Shown here piece by piece: positions 31,092 to 40,050 of a stretch of 64,000 bases of DNA (its first letter is position 1; the number at the start of each line of letters is the position of its first letter). The DNA comes from an uncultured Flavobacteriales bacterium (GTDB lineage Bacteria > Bacteroidota > Bacteroidia > Flavobacteriales_D > Parvicellaceae), in NCBI GenBank assembly GCA_943787725.1, contig CALSNM010000005.1, forward strand, positions 122,677 to 186,676, written 5' to 3'. Made by a program: the position numbers and the translations under genes. The notes under the pieces are model-generated. The model saw only the letters and a program-made list of their open reading frames with translations, had not been told where the DNA came from and ran no database searches.

Positions 31092-32581
31092 AGCAAATAA
31101 ATCTAATATTCCCGCATCAACTTTTTGAAGAATCTCCTCTTTTCAATGGTGAAGGACCGATATATTTAGTGGAAGAACACCTGTTTTTCAAGCATTACCC
31201 TTTTCACAAGCAGAAAATAGCTTTTCATCGGACATCCATGAAAAGGTATGCCGCTTTTCTTAGTAAAGAAAAAAACATTGAGGTTGTTTACATTGAAGCA
31301 ACCGAAAGTATCTGCGATATTAGATTACTTATTCCCGAACTGAAGCGCCGAGGTGTTGAGCATATCAACTATATAGAACCTGCAGATAATTGGCTCAATA
31401 AAAGAATAACTGCTGGTTGTTTAAAAAATGACATTTCAACAGAAATCTATGAATCCAAGTTGTTTTTGAATTCAAAATTAGAACTGACTGAATTTTTTAA
31501 AAGCGATAAAAAGAAATACCAGCAAACCAATTTTTACAAAGAACAACGGAAAAAACGCAACATATTAATTGAATCGGATGGAAAACCAACCGGAGGTAAA
31601 TGGACATTCGACACGGAAAATAGAAAAAAATATCCAGCCAAAAAGCAACCGCCAGCTATAATATTTCCTGATATCGACCCATATTATGAAGAAGCAAAAA
31701 CATATGTAGAAAAGCACTTTAACAATCACTTAGGCAGCCTTACTGAATATCCGCTTTATCCAAGCAGTTTTAAATCTACAAAAGATTGGCTCAATCAGTT
31801 TTTTGAACAACGCTTTTCTGAATTCGGGGTTTACGAAGACGCAATTATTGCCGAAAATTCCATTCTCAACCACAGCGTATTAACTCCAATGCTCAACGTT
31901 GGTCTAATCACCCCTAATGAAGTTATTGATTCCTGCTTAAAATATGCAAAGGACAACGATATACCAATTAATTCGACAGAGGGTTTTGTGCGGCAAATAA
32001 TTGGCTGGAGAGAATTTATAAGGGGCATGTATGAATGCAGAGGCAGCGAAGAGCGAACAACCAATTTCTGGAATTTTGACAAAAAAATACCGAGCTCCTT
32101 TTATGACGGAACAACCGGTATACCGCCAATAGATAAAACCATAAAAAAAATTCTACAAACTGGTTATTGCAATCATATAGAACGCTTGATGGTAATCGGC
32201 AATTTTATGATGCTTTGCGAATTTGACCCAGATGAAGTTTATCGATGGTTTATGGAGTTATTTATTGATTCCTATGACTGGGTAATGGTTACAAACATTT
32301 ATGGCATGAGTCAATTTGCCGATGGTGGACTGATGGCTACTAAGCCCTATATAAGTGGTAGTAACTACCTTATGAAAATGAGTAACTATAAAAAAGGAGA
32401 ATGGCAAGCGACTTGGGACGGTCTTTTTTGGAGGTTTATGGATACACATCGTGCATTCTTTTTATCCAATCCTAGGTTGGGAATGCTGGTTAGGATGTAT
32501 GATAAAATGCCAAAAGAAAAGCAGCAAAGTCATCTTGAAAATGCGTCAAACTACCTAGAGTCATTAAATATTCAGAACTAA
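31088..32581 (+). CDS. Cryptochrome/photolyase of the FeS-BCP/PhrB-like group, without the Fe-S cysteines
   Basis: 497 residues, intact. The start [13 protein letters not shown] and the middle [48 protein letters not shown] and [20 protein letters not shown] match the bacterial cryptochrome/(6-4) photolyase group related to PhrB. In PhrB the segment after the ISG-NY-MS motif carries cysteines binding a [4Fe-4S] cluster; here the corresponding stretch reads [20 protein letters not shown] and has none. The protein therefore probably lacks the cluster. It is the third photolyase paralogue in the operon. Confidence 0.9.
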   Translation: MKQINLIFPHQLFEESPLFNGEGPIYLVEEHLFFKHYPFHKQKIAFHRTSMKRYAAFLSKEKNIEVVYIEATESICDIRLLIPELKRRGVEHINYIEPADNWLNKRITAGCLKNDISTEIYESKLFLNSKLELTEFFKSDKKKYQQTNFYKEQRKKRNILIESDGKPTGGKWTFDTENRKKYPAKKQPPAIIFPDIDPYYEEAKTYVEKHFNNHLGSLTEYPLYPSSFKSTKDWLNQFFEQRFSEFGVYEDAIIAENSILNHSVLTPMLNVGLITPNEVIDSCLKYAKDNDIPINSTEGFVRQIIGWREFIRGMYECRGSEERTTNFWNFDKKIPSSFYDGTTGIPPIDKTIKKILQTGYCNHIERLMVIGNFMMLCEFDPDEVYRWFMELFIDSYDWVMVTNIYGMSQFADGGLMATKPYISGSNYLMKMSNYKKGEWQATWDGLFWRFMDTHRAFFLSNPRLGMLVRMYDKMPKEKQQSHLENASNYLESLNIQN

Positions 32582-32593
32582 AAAATAAAAATT

Positions 32594-33019
32594 ATGCTAT
32601 TCAACACAAGCTATAGAAACAAAGATTACGAAAAAAAGAGCAATGAAATGCTGGGTAAAGCCTATTCTCTATTAGAAAAAATAAAACTAAAGGGTATTGG
32701 CTCTGGCAGATTGGTAATAAATGAAATTAGCGCGTCTCTAAAGCCGAAAAATATGCAATCGACAGATACCAATTATGCAAATATTGAATTAAGGCCAAAA
32801 GGTATCATTATTCATTTTGCTAACAGGTTAGACCGATATTCTTGGACAATTCCCTATTATCGTTTAACGATATTCAGTACTGAAACATTTAGCATTCATT
32901 GTAACGGAGAGTTCATTCAGTTTAAAAAAAGTCGACATTACACAGACAACAAAAAGTTTATCAAGAAAATGATGAATTTTAAAAACGAAGCGCTAAATTT
33001 AGAATACTATGACGGTTAG
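32594..33019 (+). CDS. Conserved hypothetical protein of the photolyase cluster
   Basis: 141 residues, soluble, no signal peptide. The start (MLFNTSYRNKDYEKKSNEML) is followed by beta-rich segments (NIELRPKGIIIHFANRLDRY, YYRLTIFSTETFSIHCNGEF) that could form a compact PH-like or similar sandwich. It lies 12 bp after the third photolyase and 50 bp before the FAD oxidoreductase on the same strand. I do not recognise the family; operon context suggests a part in the light-dependent pathway. Confidence 0.65.
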   Translation: MLFNTSYRNKDYEKKSNEMLGKAYSLLEKIKLKGIGSGRLVINEISASLKPKNMQSTDTNYANIELRPKGIIIHFANRLDRYSWTIPYYRLTIFSTETFSIHCNGEFIQFKKSRHYTDNKKFIKKMMNFKNEALNLEYYDG

Positions 33020-33071
33020 TACTCTAAACTAGGCAAGAGACATTTATTGTGTAACATTTGGAAAAGAAAAA

Positions 33072-34296
33072 ATGGAAAAAATACATATTGTAGGAGCAGG
33101 AATAAGCGGATTGATTGCAGCTACTGTTCTTGAAAAAAATGGATTTAACCCTGTAATTATAGAAGCTACAGATCGGCCCGGAGGAAGGTTAAAAACGGAC
33201 ATTGTAGATGGCTATCAATTAGACCATGGTTTCCAAGTGCTGCTTACTGCTTATCCTGCTGCTCAAAATTACCTTGATTTTGCATCTTTAGATTTACAGT
33301 TGTTTTTACCCGGAGCATCTATTTTTAAAAACAAGAGGCAAAAAATAATAGGAGACCCAATAAAAAACAAGTCTCTTTTATTCCCTACCCTTTTATCTGG
33401 AATCGGAACTTTATCGGATAAGTTAAAAATAGTAAAATTGAATAATCGATTGAAGAAAAAAAGCTTAAATCAAATATTTTCGGAGAGCGAAAAATCAACA
33501 CTCTCCTATTTGACTGATCTGGGATTTTCAGCTGAAATAATTACTGATTTCTTCCAACCTTTTTTTTCTGGGATTTTTCTCGAACCACATTTAGAAACAT
33601 CCAGTAGAATGTTCGAATTTGTTTACAAAATGTTCGGTGAGGGGCATGCTTCTCTTCCTAAATCGGGCATTGAGGCCATTCCTAAGCAACTTTTCAAAAA
33701 TCTGAATAACACTACGTTTAAGTTTAACACAAAGGTAGTATCCATAGAAAACAATGAAATAACGCTTGATGACAAAACAAAATTGAAAACCAGCTTTACC
33801 ATAGACGCTACCAATTTGCTTTCAAATTCAAGAAACCACGCAATCAATTGGAAGTCTTGTCATGTATTGTATTTTGAAACTGATGATAAAATCATTCGAA
33901 AGAATTTGATTGGTCTCATACCCAATAAAAGAATCAATAATAAATAACATCTTTTATCACACAAGCCTGAAAACCCATAATAGGGCAAAAAAAGAATTGC
34001 TATCCGTAACAGTTGTCGATGATAAAGATTTGGAGAAATCTAAAATTATTGAACGCGTAAAGAAAGAGCTAAAAGAATACTGCGGAATTGATTCTGGTAG
34101 ATTTATTAAGCACTATTACATCCCGCATGCGCTGCCAGACTTGAAGGACTTACAATGCTCTGTAAAACCACCGCAAACAGGTTTAGCAGATAACATCTTT
34201 TTAGCTGGAGATTCTCAATTGAATGGCTCTTTAAACGCCGCTATCGTTTCTGGAGAAGAAGCAGCAATCCGGGTTATCGAAAAGTTATCTAACTAA
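33072..34296 (+). CDS. FAD-dependent amine-oxidase-like oxidoreductase, one frameshift
   Basis: About 408 codons. The N-terminal dinucleotide motif is HIVGAGISGLIAATVLEKNG with the acidic end VIIEATDRPGGRLKT, typical of the protoporphyrinogen oxidase/phytoene desaturase/amine oxidase superfamily. The first frame ends at 33947; the second carries the rest, including the closing FAD motif NIFLAGDSQLNGSLNAAIVSGEEA. The break is near 33930-33950. Relatives are often encoded in Bacteroidota photolyase clusters; the substrate is unknown. Confidence 0.88.
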
Positions 34297-34502
34297 GCAT
34301 AAGACTTGTAAATAATTGATTCAACTCGCCAGGAATAATACAAACTAAAAAAGCTCCATCGTTATGCTTCAAATTCTAGAGTTATCCACGAGAATAATGG
34401 AAAAATTAAAGTTGTTCATTTTATCTTCAACACAGTAGATATAACTATCGATTATAATACTTAAATGAATCAATGGGCGGGTTTCATAAAAAATATTGTC
34501 GA

Positions 34503-34662
34503 TTACCTACAAATTGCATCGGTCGATTTGACTTTCTGATCCTTGCTCTCCTGTGCCAAACTCCAAACTAAGTCATCTAAAGTCCATTGTGCAAAATCCA
34601 CCTTAGAACTCCAATAGATATTTCAGCTAGGTTAAACCTGAAAACCACCGATTTTATCTTTA
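34503..34662 (-). pseudogene. Degenerate Lcl/DUF1566-like domain fragment
   Basis: The minus strand reads DKIGGF, two stops, then YWSSKVDFAQWTLDDLVWSL and ending STDAICR. The DKIGGF...YWSS order matches the C-terminal half of the Lcl domains near 42.3 and 63.8 kb, though the later sequence is different. It lies just downstream of the WG-repeat gene and has no start. The remainder of 34300-34670 shows no other gene. Confidence 0.5.
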
Positions 34663-34671
34663 AAGACTGAA

Positions 34672-36423
34672 TTACAGAGCGGCCTCTGTTTCGGTTGCCG
34701 GAGTATTATAGTAGAACAAGGAAAACATTATATAGTTTTTCTTAGTTGTTAGAGTTGCCACTTTTACCTGATCGCTATTTAAAAATTCTGAGTTCCTATC
34801 AGGATTTACAGAGTATCCCAACGAAGATAATTCCGAGCCAATTGCAGCCGCAACTGAGGATTGCTTTCCATAACCTTTGTTTTTTAGTTTTATTTTAAAA
34901 CTTATCTCCTTGACAGCATTTGTAGGATCGTCAAGTTTTGTTTTGTAGCTGCTCACATAGCCATATTCGTTTCGCACGGCCGACTTTACCTTGTTCTCAA
35001 AAGAAACGGTAACAGAACTTGATGAAATGTTGGTAGGCAAATAATCTCCCGGTTCCTGAAATTGTTTCTTTCTGAAGTAGCTTCCACTTTTGTTGACTCC
35101 CTTTTCTATATTATCGTTAAATCCTAAGTTGTTCAAAGACGCAATAATGTTTTTAGATTTTTGGTTGATATCTGAAATATTTCCAATAGTATTAGCCAGA
35201 AGATTATCCACATCAAAGAACTGCGATTGAATACTTTTTTGCCCGAGTTGATTGCTAGCAATAAAGTTCTTGAACTTCGTATACATATACTTACTTCTTC
35301 TGTAAGAACTATAATTGGAGTTTTCAACCAATTCTCTACATTCATTTTTATTAACTTGTTTGCCTTCTTTATCAATGAAGATATAGTATTTTCCGTCTTT
35401 TACAATAGCATTTTTACAAGCAAAACCATAAGCTATTTCGTTGAATGCAGGTCTAATGATTTTTGTACCTTCTTTATCAATAAAACCAACTCTTTCTTCA
35501 TCGATAATTGGAGCAAGCCCATTGTCAAAAATTAGAGGGTTACGATACCTAGGCCTCACAATCACTTCTCCTGTTGAGTCAATAAGTCCCCAGTCATTTT
35601 CTTTCTGGAACGAGGCAAAACCATTATGAAAATTGGTAACAGCCGTCCAAGAATTCTGGATTGAAATTACCTTGTCTCCCTTATAATTGCAGAAACCCCA
35701 TCCTGATCCATCGAAAACAGCTACTTTACCTTCGGATGGCAACCCAAATCCAACGTATTTATCCTTGAAGTTAACAGCAGCACTGCCATTTTCTTCAATT
35801 AATTTCACATAAGCACTATTTATCGAATTCTCCCACACCAAAGCGTGTTTGTCATTGAATTTTGTAGACTGATCGTACTGACATTTAATTGCAATTTCAC
35901 CTGTTTTATTTATGAAGCCCCACTTACCATCTGTGTTCTGAACAGCCGCTAACCCATTAGAAAAAGAGGTGGCAAATTCAATATCATTTAATGTGAATAA
36001 ATCATTAAAATTATCATCAATGTATTTAATCTTATTGTTTTCAGTAACTATTGCAGACATCCCTTCACTAAACGGCAATGCTTCAACTAGTTTCATGCCT
36101 AGTTCATCGATCTTATATTTATCACCATCCGCATATATCCTTATGAAATCATAATATTTATCGCCTTCGTGATATTCAGTAACCATTGAAACTCCATTAC
36201 TTGCTACGGTAGGAGCATCTTTAAATTCCGGAGGGATTACTTCGTCACCTGAAAAATTCACAAAGCCCCATCTACCGTCCTCTTTTTCCTGAAAAGGAAT
36301 AAAGACACCATCAGAACAATCTACTTCTTTTTCCGGATCTACTTCACTACCGCATGAGACAGTCAAAAATAGAAAAAAACCAAAAAGAAGGAGAAAAGGC
36401 GTTTTTTCAAAAAGATATTTCAT
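34672..36423 (-). CDS. WG-repeat lipoprotein
   Basis: 583 residues, intact. A lipoprotein signal (LLLFGFFLFLTVSCGSE) precedes about six WG (KWG) repeats, each of the form WGFVNFSGDEVIPPEF, KWGFINKTGEIAIKCQY, GWGFCNYKGDKVIS, DWGLIDSTGEVIVRP, VGFIDKEGTKIIRP and YYIFIDKEGKQVNK (about 50-370). The C-terminal 210 residues are different: charged, helical, then beta-rich (SSVTVSFENKVKSAVRNEYG), of no known family. WG-repeat proteins are surface or periplasmic; the ligand is unknown. It is divergent from the large OmpA-type gene with about 70 bp between. Confidence 0.85.
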   Translation of the reverse strand: MKYLFEKTPFLLLFGFFLFLTVSCGSEVDPEKEVDCSDGVFIPFQEKEDGRWGFVNFSGDEVIPPEFKDAPTVASNGVSMVTEYHEGDKYYDFIRIYADGDKYKIDELGMKLVEALPFSEGMSAIVTENNKIKYIDDNFNDLFTLNDIEFATSFSNGLAAVQNTDGKWGFINKTGEIAIKCQYDQSTKFNDKHALVWENSINSAYVKLIEENGSAAVNFKDKYVGFGLPSEGKVAVFDGSGWGFCNYKGDKVISIQNSWTAVTNFHNGFASFQKENDWGLIDSTGEVIVRPRYRNPLIFDNGLAPIIDEERVGFIDKEGTKIIRPAFNEIAYGFACKNAIVKDGKYYIFIDKEGKQVNKNECRELVENSNYSSYRRSKYMYTKFKNFIASNQLGQKSIQSQFFDVDNLLANTIGNISDINQKSKNIIASLNNLGFNDNIEKGVNKSGSYFRKKQFQEPGDYLPTNISSSSVTVSFENKVKSAVRNEYGYVSSYKTKLDDPTNAVKEISFKIKLKNKGYGKQSSVAAAIGSELSSLGYSVNPDRNSEFLNSDQVKVATLTTKKNYIMFSLFYYNTPATETEAAL

Positions 36424-36495
36424 AGTTCTTAGGATTTATTTTTAATTTGGCTTTTGTAAGCTAAAGGTATCAAATATTTTCACATACATATTCTA

Positions 36496-39400
36496 TTGTT
36501 AATTATAATTTTTTTTGGAAATAAAAATTATAGCCAAAAAAACTGTTTGAAAAGTTTGTCAAAAAATGAAGTTGAAGCAGCGTATGATTGCGCGCAAAGT
36601 AAAATTATCAAACAACCTGACAATTTATATTTAAACTTTGTTTTAGCGGAAGTTCAAAGCAATAGGGGTTTTGGTCATTATGAAATTTATAATGCTTACC
36701 AAAGCATTATAAACGCTAGCAAATTTTATGTTAGTGCCCCTGATGGTGATCAGGAAAAATTTAGGAAAGTATTTACTAAATTCCAATATGATACGAATTT
36801 CATAGAAATAAGCCTCCAAAGTATCTGCGAGAAGGCTCTAATTGATGTAAAGAATATCAAAACAGTTTCAGCCTATAATAAATTCATTCAGATTATAGAT
36901 GTTTTGGAATATAACAACAAAGGTATTAGGTTAAGAAATTCGCTTGCTTTTGATATTGCGAAAGCTGATAACTCGATTAAGTCGATCGAAACCTTTATTG
37001 AAGAATACCCGGGAGCAATAGAAAAATCTCAAGCCATAGAACTCAGAAACATCCTAGCCTTTAATGAAGCAAAAGAGGGTAATACTATAATTTCATTTCA
37101 ATATTTTATAGACACCTATCCAGATGCTGCTGAAATAACTCAAGCCATAGCATTAAGAAATAAACTTGCTTTTGAAAACACCAAAGAAATAAACACAGTA
37201 GAGTCATTTCAAGATTTTATAGATACCTATCCAGATGCAGCTGAAATTCCTAAAGCTATTGAATTAAGAAATGAGGTTGCTTTTCTAACAGCAAAAAAAC
37301 AGAACTCGATTATCGCATATAAGGAGTTTGTAGATAATTATCCTAACGCTATTTTAGTTGACTCAGCGGTTAGTATAATTTATGAGCTAGCATATAATGA
37401 AATTGAAGATATCTTTTCTAACTGGAATAGGTATCAACAATATTATGAGAAATATCCATCCAGCCCATTTTCATCAATTGCTTTTGAAAAATACAATGAA
37501 TACTATTTTTTGCACAATACTATCCCTAATAATGGGTTTTCATTTATTTCTTTTATTGAAGAAAACCCTGGCAATGAATATATAGAGGCTGCCATAGACA
37601 GCATTTCTCAAATAGGTAAAAGGAATAATGACCTTATTATGATTCAATACATGATTAAAAATTATGAAGAGCGTATAAATTTAGAAGAAGCATTAAACAT
37701 CGTATATGATATTATTTCTTCTGATGGTGAAATCTCCAGCATTGAATGGTTCACACAAAATTATGCCATTAATGGCAGCATTGAGCGAAGAATAAATTCA
37801 GATTTGATAATTGCTCAAAAGAGTAAAGATTTGATCTTCATAAGAGGATTATTAGAAGAAAATAATTCGTTGGATAATTTTGAAAAAAGATTAACTAGAG
37901 AAGGAGCAAAAGGAGGAGATGTGCAAATATCGCTTCTATGGAATAATTATAATGATATTGATCTTCATTGCATAGACCCAAGTGGGGAAGAAATTTTTTA
38001 CAGTCGGAAAACATCATCTTCTGGAGGAGAATTAGATGTAGATATGAATGCAGGTGGACCGAGTTCAAATGAACCAGTTGAAAATATATATTGGCCATCT
38101 GAAGGTGCTCCAAATGGGTCTTACAAAATTTTTGTTAATCACTATGCAAAACATGGAGGTTATGATTCGCAGGATCCTACAAGCTATCAAGTGCGGTTAA
38201 AAATTAATGGCCAAACAAAAGTATTTGATGGAAGAATATCACATGGAGAAAATAAAAAACTAATTTTTCAATTCAGTTACAATCAAAATAAAGCTTTTAA
38301 TTTCGAACTGAACATGACTGAAATAAAATTAGCAGAAAGTTATATTAAATCAGCAGCACCTTATCGCCAAGCTTATAGAGCCCTAGTGGGATTATTAAAA
38401 CGCTTAATTGATAACAAAAACTGGTCACAGGTAACTAGCATAGTAAAAAAATTCAGACCTTATTTTAATACTGATAAGGATTACTTGAAGTTATTGGAAC
38501 TTGTTTCTGGCCCGTCAAATAGCGAGATTAAAAAACAATCATTCCCAAAATATTTGAATACGAAAGAAGGAAATGAATATTCTCCTACTATATCAGGAGA
38601 TTTCAAATCTTTGTATTTCTGTGGTAAAAACAGAAGCGATAATCTTGGTAAAGAAGATATTTATTTTTCAAAAAATATTTCTGGTAAATGGGAGAAACCA
38701 GAACTAGTTGAAAGCTTGTGTAATTACAATACAAATGAAGCTCCTCTAAGGTAAGTATATCGACTGACGGAACAAAAATGCTTATGTTTAGAGAAGGTCA
38801 AATCTATTTTTGTCGAAAAAACTGAATCTGGATGGTCTAATCCTGAATTGATTGAAGATCCTATCAATAATGGTCAATGGAATGCTGATGCTGTTTTTAA
38901 CTAGTGATGGTATGGCGATATTGTTTACTTCTACAAGAAAAGGAGGCTATAATTTCAAAGAAAATATTTCAGCAAATAAAAATTACCCTTCTGATATTTA
39001 TATATGTGAGCGAAATAATTACGGGTGGAGCAGACCAATAAATTTAGGCTCACTAATCAATACTTCGGGTAGCGAAAGAACCCCATTTTTACATCCGGAC
39101 ATGAAAACATTGTATTTTTCTTCTGATGGCCATGGAGGCTTCGGAGATCAGGACGTATATAAAAGCACACGTTTAAATGACAGTAGTTGGACAGATTGGA
39201 GTATTCCAATAAACCTTGGGAAAGAAATAAATGGAAGTGGAAAGGATTTGGGGATACAAAATTTCTACTGATGGTAAAAAAGCATATTTTTCTGAGCAAG
39301 TAACAAATACGACAAATATGAACCTATCATGGTTGAATTTACCTTCTTCCATGAGACCTGATTTAGTTGCTACCCGTCAGTGGTGAATTAATCTCTAAAA

Positions 39401-39993
39401 ATAATGAACCTATACATGCAAAAATTTTCTATGAAGATCTAAATACGGGGAAACAGGTCGGAGAATCCCAATCAGATCCAGTAGATGGCAGTTTTTTTAT
39501 TGTTCTTCCTTTAGGAAAGATCTATGGTTATCATGTCGAGAAACAAGATTATTTTCCGATATCGGGGAACCTAGACCTAAGAAATACGACTGAGATAGTA
39601 GAAAAAATGGATACTATAAATATGGTAACCTTTAAAGAAATGATAGATAATGGGCAAGCTATACCTGTTAATAATCTTTTCTTTCATTTAGGTAAAAAAG
39701 AATTATTGGCCTATTCAATTCCAGAATTAAAAAGGGTCGCTGAAGTAGTTAATAAAAATAACCTGACTATTGAGATTGCTGGCCATACAGATGACATTGG
39801 GGATTCTACAGCAAATTATGAATTATCAATAAAAAGAGCAGAATCAGTAAAAATATTTCTCATTAATAAAGGGTGCTCTGAAGACGCTTTACAAATTATC
39901 GGTTATGGAGATTCAAAACCTGTTGCTACTAATGAAAATGACGAAGGAAGAGCTAGAAATAGAAGAGTAGAGATTAAGATTATTAATAATTAA
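36496..39993 (+). CDS. Very large repeat-DUF2135-PD40-OmpA surface protein, several frameshifts
   Basis: About 1,165 codons. The N-terminal region has tandem helical repeats (see 36931-37374) reminiscent of TPR/BamD units. A DUF2135-like domain follows (DVQISLLWNNYNDIDLHCID, APNGSYKIFVNHYAKHGG). Then come PD40/WD40-like propeller repeats (TKEGNEYSPTISGDFKSLYF, FTSDGMAILFTSTRKGG, DMKTLYFSSDGHGGFGDQDV). The end is an OmpA peptidoglycan-binding domain (IEIAGHTDDIGDSTANYELS, GRARNRRVEIKI). Breaks are near 38755, 38815, 38890, 39260 and 39375. The protein should bridge outer membrane and peptidoglycan. No ATG precedes the short signal, so the TTG start is uncertain. Confidence 0.83.
36931..37374 (+). 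repeat. Four in-frame 111-bp repeats
   Basis: Four copies of a 37-residue unit of the form LRNxLAFxxAKExNSIxSFQ followed by FIDTYPDAAEIxxAIE begin at 36931, 37042, 37153 and 37264, exactly 111 bp apart. The middle two copies are the most alike. The same unit, more diverged, occurs in the protein at 40050-42441. Confidence 0.85.
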
Positions 39994-40050
39994 ACAGATG
40001 AAGGCAAAAGCCTTAACAGAAGAGTGGAATTTAAATTCAATAGTAATTAA
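39994..40050 (+). pseudogene. Relic of a second OmpA C-terminus
   Basis: Directly after the stop of the OmpA protein the same frame reads TDEGKSLNRRVEFKFNSN and stops. It parallels the preceding NDEGRARNRRVEIKIINN. The stop codon of this relic overlaps the start of the next gene. Confidence 0.5.

Noticed and set aside
36931..37374. The 111-bp repeats as a CRISPR array
   Set aside because: The repeats are in-frame, diverged and continuous coding sequence without spacers; no CRISPR array was seen anywhere in the window.
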